A stretch of 64,000 nt of DNA. It comes from Pseudomonas putida. Lineage in GTDB: Bacteria; Pseudomonadota; Gammaproteobacteria; Pseudomonadales; Pseudomonadaceae. The notes under the pieces were generated by a model. That model did no database searches. It saw only the letters and a list, made by a program, of their open reading frames with translations, and was not told where the DNA came from. Positions 16,940-25,102 of this stretch are shown here, in pieces; within the stretch, counting starts at the first letter, position 1; the number at the start of each line of letters is the position of its first letter. A program made the translations under genes and the position numbers. The stretch covers positions 551,881 to 615,880 of the forward strand of contig NZ_BSKJ01000002.1 of assembly GCF_030159595.1 (NCBI RefSeq). Direction: 5' to 3'.

Positions 16940-17709
16940 GACAGTTCCTTGTGCAGTTTCTTTGGCAGGCTTTCTACGAAGGAGAATTTCTCCAGGAACT
17001 GCTGCGCGCGTGCGGTCTGCGGTCGGGTGAAGAAGCTCTCGGGGTCGCCCTGTTCAAGGATCCTGCCGGCCTCCATGAACACGATGCGGTCGGCCACCGC
17101 GCGAGCGAAGGCCATTTCGTGGGTAACGATGAGCAGGGTCATGCCGTCGCGGGCCAGGCCCTGAATCACCTGCAGCACTTCCTTGACCATTTCCGGGTCA
17201 AGGGCGGCGGTAACCTCGTCGAACAGCATCACCTCGGGGTTCATGCACAGTGAGCGCACGATGGCGATGCGCTGTTGCTGGCCCCCGGACAACTGCCGGG
17301 GGAAGGCGTCGCGCTTGTCCAGCAGGCCGACCCGCGCCAGCAGCGCTTCGGCCTGGGCCTGTGCTTCGGCACGTTCGCGCTTTTGCACCTTGAGTGGGCC
17401 GAGCAGCAGGTTGTCGATCACGCTCATGTGGCCGAACAGGTGGTAGCTCTGGAACACCATGCCCACCCGCTGGCGAACGTCGCGCCAGTCGGTGCGCGGG
17501 GCGAGCAACTCTTGCCCGGCCAGGCGCAGGTGGCCGCTGTGGGCCTGCTCCAGGCCGTTGAGGCAGCGTAGAAGTGTGCTCTTGCCGCAACCGCTGGGGC
17601 CGAGGATGACCACCACTTCGCCGGCCGCCACCTTGAGGTCGACGTCCTTGAGCACCTGGTGCTGGTCAAAAAACTTGTTGAAACCCTGGAATTCGATCAA
17701 TGCGCTCAT
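16936..17709 (-). CDS. Polar amino acid ABC transporter, ATP-binding protein
   Basis: A 257-residue ABC ATPase of the GlnQ/HisP class. Motifs: Walker A GPSGCGKST (about 38-46), Q-loop VFQSYHLF, signature LSGGQQQRIAI, Walker B VMLFDEVTAALDPEM, and the H-loop histidine in VTHEM. It energises the two permeases upstream on the same transcript; the stop and start codons overlap by 4 bp at both ends, indicating translational coupling. Confidence 0.93.
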   Translation of the reverse strand: MSALIEFQGFNKFFDQHQVLKDVDLKVAAGEVVVILGPSGCGKSTLLRCLNGLEQAHSGHLRLAGQELLAPRTDWRDVRQRVGMVFQSYHLFGHMSVIDNLLLGPLKVQKRERAEAQAQAEALLARVGLLDKRDAFPRQLSGGQQQRIAIVRSLCMNPEVMLFDEVTAALDPEMVKEVLQVIQGLARDGMTLLIVTHEMAFARAVADRIVFMEAGRILEQGDPESFFTRPQTARAQQFLEKFSFVESLPKKLHKELS

Positions 17710-18365
17710 GAGTGTGCCCAGCGGCGTTCCAGCACGCGTGAAGCGGCGGACAGCGGATAACAGACGATGAAGAAGAACAGGAACAAGGCACCGTAGATCA
17801 GCACCGATTCGTAGGTGCGCTCGATGATCTGCTGGCCGGCCTTGATCACCTCGACCACGCCGATCAGCACCGCCAGCGAACTGGTCTTGATGATCCGCGT
17901 GTAGATGTTGATGGTCGGTGGGGTCATGCGCTTGAGCGCCTGCGGCAGCAGCACATAGCCATACAGCTGCCAGCCGGCCAGGCCGATCGACAACCCGGCC
18001 TCGCGCTGGCCCCGCGGCAGCGAAGCCAGTGCACCGCGCACCACCTCGCCCACCTCACTGGCGCCCCACAGGGCCAGTACCAGCACGGCGCACCAGAAGC
18101 TGGGGATACTCAGGGCAAAGAAGATCGGCAGGCCGAAGAACACCAGATACAGCCAGACCAGCACCGGGATGGCGCGGAACAGCTCCAGGTACACCTGCAA
18201 GACGATGTTCAGGGCACGGTTGCCCAGGGTTGCCAGCACGCCGTACAGCACACCGCCCAGCGTCGCGAACAGCATGCCCAGCGCCGAGATGGCCAAGGTC
18301 TGCGCGGCGCCGCCGGCCAGTTGCGGCAGCGTCTGCAGCAACAGTTCAAATCCCGAACTGGCCAT
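17706..18365 (-). CDS. Polar amino acid ABC transporter, permease 2
   Basis: A 219-residue inner-membrane permease of the HisM/GlnP family, with about five transmembrane segments and the EAA loop near REAGLSIGLAGWQLYGYVLLPQALKR. The start MASSGFELLL at 18365 has a strong AAAGGAGG ribosome site seven bases upstream and overlaps the first permease gene by 20 bp; a start seven codons earlier is less likely. It pairs with permease 1 to form a heterodimeric channel. Confidence 0.92.
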   Translation of the reverse strand: MASSGFELLLQTLPQLAGGAAQTLAISALGMLFATLGGVLYGVLATLGNRALNIVLQVYLELFRAIPVLVWLYLVFFGLPIFFALSIPSFWCAVLVLALWGASEVGEVVRGALASLPRGQREAGLSIGLAGWQLYGYVLLPQALKRMTPPTINIYTRIIKTSSLAVLIGVVEVIKAGQQIIERTYESVLIYGALFLFFFIVCYPLSAASRVLERRWAHS

Positions 18366-19011
18366 GTTGCAGCCTCCTTTCCACATAGCGCAGCAGCAAC
18401 GACAGCGGCAGGAACAGCAGCACGCAGAGCAAGGTCAGCACGGTGAGCATTTCGTAGGTTTTGTAGTACAGCGCGATGTAGTTCTTGGTGGTGTAGAGGA
18501 TTTCCGGCACGGCCACCGCCGACACCACGGTGGTTTCCTTGAGCAGAAAGATGAAATTGGCGAACAGTGCCGGCAGGCTGAGGATACCGGCTTGGGGCAG
18601 CAGCACATGGCGCAGCAACTGGCCCTCGGACAGGCCTATGGAGCGCCCGGACTCAAGCTGGGCACGCGGAACCGCCTCGATGCCGGCCCGCAACACTTCG
18701 GTGAGGTAGGCACCGCCCATGAAGGTCATGGTGATGACCGCAGCGGAAAAACCGGAAATCTTCAGGCCCAGGCTCGGCAGAGCGAAGTAGACGAAGAACA
18801 GCTGGATCAGCAGCGGCGTGTTACGCGCCAGCTCCACATAGGCTTTGACCAGGCGCCACAGGTAGGGGGTACGCAGCACCAGCAGGGTGGCGTTGACCAG
18901 GGCGACCAGCAGCGAGGTGGCGATGGCGATCAGGCCGACCTGCAAGGTCACGCCCACGGCCTTGAGAAAGGCGGGTAGCGTGCTGAGGATGAATGCGATG
19001 TCGAGGGTCAT
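18346..19011 (-). CDS. Polar amino acid ABC transporter, permease 1
   Basis: A 221-residue permease, first gene of the four-gene operon. It has five predicted membrane segments, the conserved ELARNTPLLIQLFFVYF stretch and the EAA loop RAQLESGRSIGLSEGQLLRHVLLPQAG typical of HisQ/HisM-type permeases. The AT-rich stretch at about 19045-19110 upstream is the likely promoter region. I could not identify a -35/-10 pair with confidence. Confidence 0.92.
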   Translation of the reverse strand: MTLDIAFILSTLPAFLKAVGVTLQVGLIAIATSLLVALVNATLLVLRTPYLWRLVKAYVELARNTPLLIQLFFVYFALPSLGLKISGFSAAVITMTFMGGAYLTEVLRAGIEAVPRAQLESGRSIGLSEGQLLRHVLLPQAGILSLPALFANFIFLLKETTVVSAVAVPEILYTTKNYIALYYKTYEMLTVLTLLCVLLFLPLSLLLRYVERRLQHGQFGI

Positions 19012-19162
19012 GGTAGAGCAAGTCTGCGGGGTGCGCGGGGCACAATGACTAGACTCTAATGATCTAAAAAACTTTTTAATAAATACCTTTATCGCATATG
19101 CATATCACCGAGAATTTTTCACCTGGCCATACATTTGGAGGCTGCCTTGCAGCCCCAGAAAC

Positions 19163-19190
19163 AAAAACGCCGGCACTAGGATGCCGGCGT
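19163..19190 (-). terminator. Rho-independent terminator after the MetQ-like gene
   Basis: A 9-bp perfect stem ACGCCGGCA / TGCCGGCGT (19167-19175 with 19182-19190) and a 6-nt loop. Read on the minus strand it is followed by TTTTTGT. It separates the MetQ-like gene from the ABC operon downstream of it on the same strand. Confidence 0.9.
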
Positions 19191-19217
19191 TGGTCACGCA
19201 AAAAATCTACAACCGGA

Positions 19218-20003
19218 TCAGAACGCCGGCAGCACCGCACCCTGGTACTTCTTGGCGATGAATTCCTTCACTTCAGGGCTGGTCAGGGCCTTGGCCAGTT
19301 TCTGGATGGCTTCGCTGTTCTTGTTGTCCGGGCGGGCAACCAGGAAGTTCACATACGGCGAGTCGGCGCCTTCGATTACCAGTGCGTCCTTGGCCGGGTT
19401 CAGGCCGGCTTCCAGGGCGTAGTTGGTGTTGATCATGTCCAGGTCGACCTGGTCCAGCACACGCGGCAGCATGGCCGATTCAAGCTCGCGGAACTTCAGC
19501 TTCTTCGGGTTCTCGGCGATGTCCTTGGGAGTAGCCAGGGCATTCTTCGGGTCTTTCAGGGTGATCAGGCCAGCCTTCTGCAGCAGGATCAGGGCGCGGC
19601 CGCTGTTGCTGCCTTCGTTAGGAATGGCAACGGTGGCGCCTTCCTTCAGCTCGGACAGGTTCTTGATCTTCTTCGAGTAACCGCCGAAGGGTTCGACGTG
19701 TACGCCGATCACCGTTTCCAGGTGGGTGCCTTTACCTTCGTTGAAGCTCTTCAGGTAAGGCAGGGTCTGGAAGTAGTTGGCGTCCAGACGCTTCTGATCC
19801 ACCTGCACGTTCGGCTGCACATAGTCGGTGAAGACCTTGATCTGCAGGTCCACGCCCTCTTTGGCCAGGGTCGGCTTGATCAGCTCAAGGATTTCGGCGT
19901 GCGGTACCGGAGTAGCGGCAACCACCAGTTTTTCGGCGGCGGCGGCCAGGCCGGAGAACGACAGGGCAGCAGCCAGGGCGGTGGTCAGCAGGGTCTTCTT
20001 CAT
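19218..20003 (-). CDS. MetQ/NlpA family substrate-binding protein (orphan)
   Basis: A 261-residue NlpA-family binding protein resembling the methionine transporter component MetQ: KLVVAATPVPHAEILELIKPTLAKEGVDLQIKVFTDYVQPN, ALDANYFQTLPYL-type motif (RLDANYFQTLPYLKSF), VPIGVHVEPFGGYS-like VHVEPFGGYSKKI and VAIPNEGSNSGRALILLQKAGLI. Unlike MetQ it has no lipobox cysteine: the signal peptide ends FSGLAAAAEK, so it is soluble in the periplasm. No MetN or MetI partner is adjacent, so it must share a permease encoded elsewhere. The start at 20003 is the ATG before the signal peptide. Probable ligands are methionine or oxidised sulfur derivatives. Confidence 0.88.
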   Translation of the reverse strand: MKKTLLTTALAAALSFSGLAAAAEKLVVAATPVPHAEILELIKPTLAKEGVDLQIKVFTDYVQPNVQVDQKRLDANYFQTLPYLKSFNEGKGTHLETVIGVHVEPFGGYSKKIKNLSELKEGATVAIPNEGSNSGRALILLQKAGLITLKDPKNALATPKDIAENPKKLKFRELESAMLPRVLDQVDLDMINTNYALEAGLNPAKDALVIEGADSPYVNFLVARPDNKNSEAIQKLAKALTSPEVKEFIAKKYQGAVLPAF

Positions 20004-20098
20004 GGTGGTCCTTGTTCTGAATCTGGGCCATCGACGATGGCGAATCGGGTGCCCAACCGCTTCATCAGTGGGCGTGAGGCGGACAATACCTAGATTTT

Positions 20099-20140
20099 TT
20101 ATTCCGTAACAATATCTTTTACTTAGCTGCTTATTCCAAA
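20099..20140 (-). promoter_or_regulatory. Direct TTATTCC repeats upstream of the MetQ-like gene
   Basis: TTATTCCGTAAC at 20099-20110 and TTATTCCAAAAA at 20131-20142 are direct repeats spaced 32 bp apart, 95-140 bp before the start codon, in an AT-rich stretch. TTATTCC-type half-sites resemble those described for the LysR-type sulfur regulator CysB in enterics. A similar arrangement lies before the serine hydrolase gene at 21708-21728. Regulatory role is inferred. Confidence 0.35.
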
Positions 20141-20178
20141 AACAAACTGCCATCAGCCACTTTGCTTATGAGCGATGT

Positions 20179-21009
20179 CTAGCGCGCGGGGTTGAGCAGG
20201 TCGAGGTCCTCTGGCTGGATCTCTTCGCCGTCATTCACCAGCAGGGCAAAGTGGATGACGTTCTCCAGTTCACGCGTATTGCCGGGCCAAGGGTGCGCTT
20301 CCAGCACCTGCTGCGCCGCTTCGCTCACCAGGGGCACAGGCCGCTGCAGGCGTACGCTGTAGATACCGACGAAGTACTCGGCCAGCGGCAGGATATCGCC
20401 TGGCCGCTCACGCAGCGGTGGCAGCACCAGTGCCCCTTCGCGCAGGTACTGGTACAAGCGCTCGTTGAAGCGCCCCGCACGCACCACTCGCGCCAGGTCG
20501 ATGCTGGTCGCAGCCACCAGCCGCACATCCACCGGCTGTGGCTGCTGCGCGCCCACCCGGGTGACCTCGCGGTTTTCCAGGGCCGCCAGCAGCTTGCCCT
20601 GAATGGCCAGCGGCAAGTCAGCGATCTCATCCAGGTACAACGTGCCGCCGTTGGCCGAGCCAAACCAGCCGGCACGGCTGCTGGCCGTGCCGCCATGGCT
20701 GCCAGCGCTGTAACCGAACAGTTCGGCATCGGCGTAAGTGGGGCTGATGGCGGCGCAATTGACCGACACGAATAGCCCGCCACGGTCGCTGGCACGGTGA
20801 ATCTGACGGGCCAGCAGCTCCTTGCCCGTCCCGGTTTCGCCACGGATCAGCACCGGCAAGGGTTGCGGCGCCAGGCGCTCAAGGTCTTCGCGCAGCTGCT
20901 GCGAACGCGGGTCGATGAACACCAAGGCCTTGGCGCGGATGCTCAGCGGGCTCTTGTCCAGCTCGGGGAAGGTCAGCAGCGGCTGGCCAAACGGGTTTTG
21001 AAACGTCAT
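20179..21009 (-). CDS. AAA+ protein of the sigma-54 activator type, lacking GAFTGA and HTH
   Basis: A 276-residue protein that is almost only the sigma-54-interaction AAA+ domain: Walker A GETGTGKE (57-64), Walker B GGTLYLDEIADL (121-132), sensor and arginine-finger region RFNERLYQYLREG, and late PWPGNTRELENVI. Where activators carry GAFTGA after ELFG, this reads ELFGYSAGSHGGTASSRAGWF (96-116), so the sigma-54-contacting loop is missing. The protein ends at the AAA+ lid with no Fis-type HTH and has only about 35 residues before the ATPase. It is therefore unlikely to activate sigma-54 polymerase in the classical way and may be a partner or antagonist of a full-length activator. It lies between sulfur-linked genes; related SfnR proteins control organosulfur use in P. 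putida. Confidence 0.85.
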   Translation of the reverse strand: MTFQNPFGQPLLTFPELDKSPLSIRAKALVFIDPRSQQLREDLERLAPQPLPVLIRGETGTGKELLARQIHRASDRGGLFVSVNCAAISPTYADAELFGYSAGSHGGTASSRAGWFGSANGGTLYLDEIADLPLAIQGKLLAALENREVTRVGAQQPQPVDVRLVAATSIDLARVVRAGRFNERLYQYLREGALVLPPLRERPGDILPLAEYFVGIYSVRLQRPVPLVSEAAQQVLEAHPWPGNTRELENVIHFALLVNDGEEIQPEDLDLLNPAR

Positions 21010-21073
21010 GACGAACTCCCGCCCCAGGCCTGCTTTGGCCGGGCGTCAGGTAAACGGTAAACAGTAAGGGCTG

Positions 21074-21655
21074 TCAGGCGCGACGCAGTGCGCGCTGCTC
21101 AACCCGGCTCTGCAAGCGGTACAGGTAGGCGAAGCCTTGTTCCCAGCGCTCATGGCCGGACTTGACGTTGATGTGCCCGGCGTTGCTCAGCAACCCCGCT
21201 TCGGCGCCCCAGGCTTGGGCCAGGTACAGCGCCCGTGGCACGTTCACGGCCGGATCGTTGTCCGAACTGACCACCTGGCTGGGGAACGGCAGCGCCTCGG
21301 TCGGGATCGGCGCGAAGTTGCGCAGGGCTGGCGCGCAGGTGGGCCGTTCGACATCTGCCGGGGCCACCAACAGAGCACCGCGCACCCTGCGCAGCAAGGC
21401 TGGGCTGGCCTGCGCGGCCCAATGGGCGACGGTGATGCACCCCAGGCTGTGGGCAATCAGTATCACTGGCGAGCGCTCGGCGGCAATCGCCTGCTCCAGC
21501 GCCTGCACCCAGTCCTGACGTTGCGGGGTGAGCCAGTCGTGCTGCTCGACCCGCGCACTGTTGGGCAGGGTGCGCTGCCAGTGACTTTGCCAATGGTTGT
21601 CTGGCGATCCTTGCCAGCCCGGCACAATCAGGTAACGAATTGACTCATTGCGCAT
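21074..21655 (-). CDS. Serine hydrolase of the RBBP9/YdeN alpha/beta family
   Basis: A 193-residue alpha/beta hydrolase resembling YdeN/RBBP9. The N-terminal IRYLIVPGWQGSPDNHWQSHWQ and the nucleophile elbow VILIAHSLGC (Ser70) are diagnostic, with an aspartate in SDNDPAV and the terminal histidine in SNAGHINVKSGHERWEQG completing the triad. Cytoplasmic; substrate unknown. It lies 64 bp upstream of the AAA+ gene on the same strand and is probably co-transcribed with it. Confidence 0.85.
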   Translation of the reverse strand: MRNESIRYLIVPGWQGSPDNHWQSHWQRTLPNSARVEQHDWLTPQRQDWVQALEQAIAAERSPVILIAHSLGCITVAHWAAQASPALLRRVRGALLVAPADVERPTCAPALRNFAPIPTEALPFPSQVVSSDNDPAVNVPRALYLAQAWGAEAGLLSNAGHINVKSGHERWEQGFAYLYRLQSRVEQRALRRA

Positions 21656-21707
21656 GGGGACGCCTCCAGTAAGTTTGCGTGCTTGGAGACAAGTATAGGG
21701 AGGGAGT

Positions 21708-21728
21708 TATATTCGTAAAGGAATAAGA
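21708..21728 (-). promoter_or_regulatory. ATTC-N6-GAAT dyad upstream of the serine hydrolase gene
   Basis: ATTCGTAAAGGAAT at 21711-21724 is an interrupted dyad flanked by TTAT and AA, so GGAATAA reads as TTATTCC on the gene's strand. It lies about 55-70 bp before the start codon in a very AT-rich stretch and is the counterpart of the TTATTCC repeats before the MetQ-like gene. It is a possible CysB-like operator overlapping a promoter, not proven. Confidence 0.35.
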
Positions 21729-21767
21729 AGCTATTTATTAATAACTAAAAATTTGATTTTGGCTAAT

Positions 21768-21782
21768 GGCCCTATCGCCGGC
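21768..21782. repeat. Solo short palindrome (GGCCCTATCGCCGG type)
   Basis: A single copy of a second repeat family, GGCCCTATCGCCGG, seen also near 46579 and 51660 in this window. It lies in the 198-bp gap before exbD in the plus orientation and is followed by an A-run that continues the AT-rich intergenic sequence. Confidence 0.6.
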
Positions 21783-21853
21783 AAAAAAAAGAGGGCCAAC
21801 CCCTGCCAAGAGATGTGGCCCATAAGCACTTGCCTGAAGAGGTTTTGCAGCTA

Positions 21854-22255
21854 TCAGCGCGCGGTTATCACCGCCAGCTTGCTGATCCCCGCACGTTCGA
21901 TGGCCGCCATGGCCCGCGCCACTTCGCCGTAGTTCACGCCGTCATCGGCCTGCAGCTGCACGCGCACGTCTGCGTCCTTGTCCTTGGCGGCCTTGAGGTT
22001 GGTTTCCAGCAGGTCGGGCTGGATCTGGTCCTTGTTGATGAACAACTTGCCTTCACCGTCGATGCTGACCACCAGCGGGTCTTTCTGCTCCACCGGGGCC
22101 ACGGCCTCGGTCTTGGGCAGGTTGATGGGGATGGCGTTGGTCAGCAACGGCGCGGTGACGATGAACACCACCAGCAGCACCAGCATGACGTCCACCAAGG
22201 GCGTGACGTTGATTTCACTGAGGACTTCGTCGCTGTCCTGGGTCGAAAAGGCCAT
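21854..22255 (-). CDS. exbD: ExbD/TolR family biopolymer transport protein
   Basis: A 133-residue protein with one N-terminal transmembrane helix (LVDVMLVLLVVFIVTAPLL, with the conserved membrane aspartate D22) and a periplasmic domain. It forms the proton-driven motor with ExbB to energise TonB. It is the last gene of tonB-exbB-exbD, one base after the exbB stop. Full context with a TonB makes ExbD rather than TolR the right call. Confidence 0.9.
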   Translation of the reverse strand: MAFSTQDSDEVLSEINVTPLVDVMLVLLVVFIVTAPLLTNAIPINLPKTEAVAPVEQKDPLVVSIDGEGKLFINKDQIQPDLLETNLKAAKDKDADVRVQLQADDGVNYGEVARAMAAIERAGISKLAVITAR

Positions 22256-22256
22256 A

Positions 22257-22976
22257 TCAGGACGCCTCCTTCACCGGCTGGGTAAAACCGGCCTGGGCTT
22301 TTTGCACAGCAGGGTGTACCAGCACACGGAAGGCACTCTTCTGCGCCAGGCTGTAGAAGTCGTGGGCGAAGTCATCCAGGTCGGCGGCCGTCAGCTTGAG
22401 GCGGCGCAGGAAGTAGTTGTAGACCAGCACCGCAGGCACGGCGACGGCAATACCCACACCGGTAGCCACCAGTGCCGCGCCGATCGGTCCGGCGACAGTT
22501 TCCAGGCTGGCGGAGCCGGCTGCACTGATGCCCTTGAGCGCTTCCATGATGCCCCACACGGTGCCGAACAGGCCGATGAAAGGCGAGGTGCTGCCGATAC
22601 TGGCGACCACCGCCAGTCCGGTTTCCAGCGAGCGGCGTTCACGCACGATCTGCTGGCGCAAGGCGCGTTCCAGGCGGTCCTGGTGGTTGATGGCATGGCT
22701 CAGGTCGTTGGCCTGGGTGTCGCCAACGGCAATGGCGGCGTAGCCAGACTGGGCAACGCGTGCAGCCGGGCCAGGCAACTCATGGCTGAGTTCGGCGGCC
22801 GAGTCCAGGCTGGAAGCAGCCCAGAACTGCTGGTGGAAGCGCTTGTCCTGGTTCTTCAGCCGCACGAACTGCGCGACCTTGACCAGGGCCAGGCCCCAGG
22901 TGACGACAGAGAAACCGACCAGCAGCCAGATGACTGCGCTTTCAACGGATTCGAGGGGGGATGCCAGCAGGCTCAT
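22257..22976 (-). CDS. exbB: MotA/TolQ/ExbB proton channel family protein
   Basis: A 239-residue inner membrane protein with three transmembrane helices: about 14-33, 133-155 (SIGSTSPFIGLFGTVWGIMEAL) and 170-195 (GPIGAALVATGVGIAVAVPAVLVYNYF). The conserved FIGLFGTVWGIM segment and following AL.ATG.GI.VAVPA are the ExbB/TolQ proton-channel signature. It works with the adjacent ExbD and TonB. Confidence 0.92.
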   Translation of the reverse strand: MSLLASPLESVESAVIWLLVGFSVVTWGLALVKVAQFVRLKNQDKRFHQQFWAASSLDSAAELSHELPGPAARVAQSGYAAIAVGDTQANDLSHAINHQDRLERALRQQIVRERRSLETGLAVVASIGSTSPFIGLFGTVWGIMEALKGISAAGSASLETVAGPIGAALVATGVGIAVAVPAVLVYNYFLRRLKLTAADLDDFAHDFYSLAQKSAFRVLVHPAVQKAQAGFTQPVKEAS

Positions 22977-23006
22977 GATGGTGTCTTCCTGTGTTCTGCG
23001 AAATAG

Positions 23007-23804
23007 TTAGCGAAGCTTGAAATCGATCGGCACGCTGACCCAGCCGGTCTGGGCCACGTCGCCCTGCTTGGCGGGCACGAAGCTCCAGCGTTTCACGGCG
23101 GCCAGCGCGGCAGCGTCGAGGGCATCACGGCCACTGCTCTTCTGGATCTGGATCTGCCCTGGTTTGCCGCTGGGCAGCACCTCGACGCGCAACAGCACGG
23201 TGCCTTCCCAGCCACGGCGCTGGGCCATCTGCGGGTACTCCGGCGCCGGGTTCTTCAGGTACGCGGCGTTGGCCGATGCCGGGGTTATCGGGGCCGGCGC
23301 AGGTGGTGCGGGTGCAGGCGGCGCCGGCGCGGCCACCTGGGCTGGCGGCGGTGCCTCGACCGGTTTTGGCTGTGGTTTGGGCGCTTGCTTGACCACAGGC
23401 TTGGGCACGGGCTTTGGCTTGGGTTTGGGCTTGGCAGCCAGTTCGTCGACTACAGGTGGTGGTGGCGGCTCGACCACGGGCGGCACGGGGGCTGGCGGTG
23501 GCGGCTCGACCACGGGCGGTGCCGGTGCGGCAAACTCGATGGTCATGGGCGGCACTTGTGGTGGCACCACCGGCAGCTCGGGCGTCGGTGCCTGGCTGAC
23601 CCAGTACGCTGCAGCGCCATGCAGGGCCAGCACCAGCAGGCCCAAGACCAGCTTGTCGCGGCGCTTGAGCCCGCTGACAGGCGTGCGTTGCAGGCGCAGC
23701 TGGCCCAGCGGGAGGCGAAGCGTGCGTCCAAGCTCGACCAGGTCGCCCGGGGCCGGGCGCCATGGCTGGTCGTAGGCCCTGACGGCCGACTGGACATTAC
23801 CCAT
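23007..23804 (-). CDS. tonB: Energy transducer TonB
   Basis: A 265-residue TonB. About 50 mostly cytoplasmic residues precede the single transmembrane helix (KLVLGLLVLALHGAAAYWV), a longer cytoplasmic tail than in E. coli TonB. Then comes a roughly 110-residue proline-rich periplasmic spacer with PPPP, KPKPKP and APAPP repeats, and the C-terminal domain with NPAPEYPQMAQRRGWEGTVLLRVEVLPSGKPGQIQIQKSSG...AALAAVKRWSFVPA. It transduces proton-motive force to TonB-dependent outer-membrane receptors. It is the first gene of the tonB-exbB-exbD operon. No receptor gene is adjacent. Confidence 0.93.
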   Translation of the reverse strand: MGNVQSAVRAYDQPWRPAPGDLVELGRTLRLPLGQLRLQRTPVSGLKRRDKLVLGLLVLALHGAAAYWVSQAPTPELPVVPPQVPPMTIEFAAPAPPVVEPPPPAPVPPVVEPPPPPVVDELAAKPKPKPKPVPKPVVKQAPKPQPKPVEAPPPAQVAAPAPPAPAPPAPAPITPASANAAYLKNPAPEYPQMAQRRGWEGTVLLRVEVLPSGKPGQIQIQKSSGRDALDAAALAAVKRWSFVPAKQGDVAQTGWVSVPIDFKLR

Positions 23805-23861
23805 TGATCAAACTCCTGGGGTCTCGATTCAGGTGTGTGGCTGAATCATCGGGGCCAGAGG

Positions 23862-23885
23862 CTTATCTCTTAAAGTAATGTTTAA
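23862..23885 (-). promoter_or_regulatory. Operator-like element upstream of tonB, matching oscA
   Basis: Read on the minus strand: TTAAACA, 4 nt, TTTAAGA, then GATAAG. The element before oscA has the same TTAAACA, 5 nt, TTTAAGA, ATAA arrangement. It lies 58-81 bp before the tonB start, with an inner dyad TTAAA / TTTAA. The 305-bp gap also has GTTATTC (minus strand, 23907-23913). It probably binds a common sulfur-starvation regulator such as CysB, by inference from the oscA match. Confidence 0.5.
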
Positions 23886-24060
23886 AATTATGGTTAGAAC
23901 TTAAGTGAATAACATCTTGAGTGGATAGCGTGAAAGCCGCGGATTGCGCGGGCTGCGGCTGGTCGGTGCAAAAACGATGCATTGCAGGCATGCAAAATAT
24001 TCGTGCAAGGCATGAGATAGCCGCGAGGGCTGCGCCCTCGATCGCCGGCAATCTGACAGG

Positions 24061-24091
24061 TATAAAAAAGCCCGGGACCAAGCCCGGGCTT
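24061..24091 (-). terminator. Rho-independent terminator after cysA
   Basis: An 8-bp stem AGCCCGGG / CCCGGGCT with a 6-nt loop. Read on the minus strand it is followed by TTTTTT (from the A-run at 24064-24069). It ends the oscA-sbp-cysT-cysW-cysA transcription unit. Confidence 0.92.
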
Positions 24092-24109
24092 CTCATCATC
24101 AAGGGCGGC

Positions 24110-25099
24110 TCAGATATCCGCCACCTTCTGCCAAACCTTCGGCCGGAAGAACAATGTCTCCCCTCGCGCCAACCCGGTCAGGCTGTCATGGTCCTTGACC
24201 ACCTCGGCCTCGATCAGCTCGCTCTGCCCTTCCACCTTCAAGGTCACCCGCGTGGTAGCACCCAACGGCCGAATATCCCGCACCTCAGCCGCATGGTGTC
24301 CCTCGGTCTCATGCCGCGACAGCGACACCTCGTGCGGGCGGAACAGTACATGGTGCCCTTCGCTCAGGGCCAGGCGGTTGGAGTCGCCCAGGAAGTGGTA
24401 GACGAAGTCGTTGGCCGGCTGCTCGTACACCTCGCCCGGCGAACCGATCTGCTCGATCACGCCTTTGTTCATCACCACGATGCGGTCGGCCACTTCCATG
24501 GCTTCTTCCTGGTCGTGGGTAACGAACACCGACGTCAGGTTGATATCCTCGTGCAGCCGCGCCAGCCAGCGGCGCAGCTCCTTGCGCACCTTGGCATCCA
24601 GCGCGCCGAACGGCTCGTCCAGCAGCAACACCTTGGGCTCCACGGCCAAGGCGCGCGCCAGGGCAATACGCTGACGCTGGCCGCCAGACAGTTGCTCCGG
24701 GTAGCGGTCGGACAACCAGTCCAGCTGCACCATGTTCAGCAACTCGTGCACTTTCTCGGCAATCTTGCTCTCGCTCGGACGCTCGCCCTTGGGCTTCATG
24801 CGCAGGCCGAAGGCGACGTTGTCGAACACGCTCATGTGGCGGAACAGTGCGTAGTGCTGGAACACGAAACCGACGTTGCGGTCACGCACGTCATGGCCGG
24901 ATACATCCTCGCCATGGAACACGATGTTGCCCTGGTCCGGGGTTTCCAGGCCGGCGATGATGCGCAGCAGGGTAGTCTTGCCGCAGCCGGACGGGCCCAG
25001 CAGCGCCACCAGCTCGCCGCTGTTGATGTCCAGGTTGATGTTGTTCAGGGCCTGGAAGCTGTTGAAGCGCTTGCTGACATTACGAACTTCGATCGACAT
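24110..25099 (-). CDS. cysA: Sulfate/thiosulfate ABC transporter ATP-binding protein
   Basis: A 329-residue ATPase: Walker [10 protein letters not shown] (34-42), Q-loop [14 protein letters not shown], signature [16 protein letters not shown], Walker [23 protein letters not shown] and the H-loop [15 protein letters not shown]-terminal TOBE-like extension follows (FRPHEVSL...). It energises CysT/CysW for sulfate uptake. Last gene of the cys operon, four bases after cysW. Confidence 0.95.
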   Translation of the reverse strand: MSIEVRNVSKRFNSFQALNNINLDINSGELVALLGPSGCGKTTLLRIIAGLETPDQGNIVFHGEDVSGHDVRDRNVGFVFQHYALFRHMSVFDNVAFGLRMKPKGERPSESKIAEKVHELLNMVQLDWLSDRYPEQLSGGQRQRIALARALAVEPKVLLLDEPFGALDAKVRKELRRWLARLHEDINLTSVFVTHDQEEAMEVADRIVVMNKGVIEQIGSPGEVYEQPANDFVYHFLGDSNRLALSEGHHVLFRPHEVSLSRHETEGHHAAEVRDIRPLGATTRVTLKVEGQSELIEAEVVKDHDSLTGLARGETLFFRPKVWQKVADI

Positions 25100-25102
25100 G
25101 AA

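Noticed and set aside
23984..24020. TTGCACG...TTGCA resembling a sigma-54 promoter upstream of tonB
   Set aside because: The -24 element lacks GG and the spacing to GC is two bases too long, so it is not a functional sigma-54 promoter by consensus.
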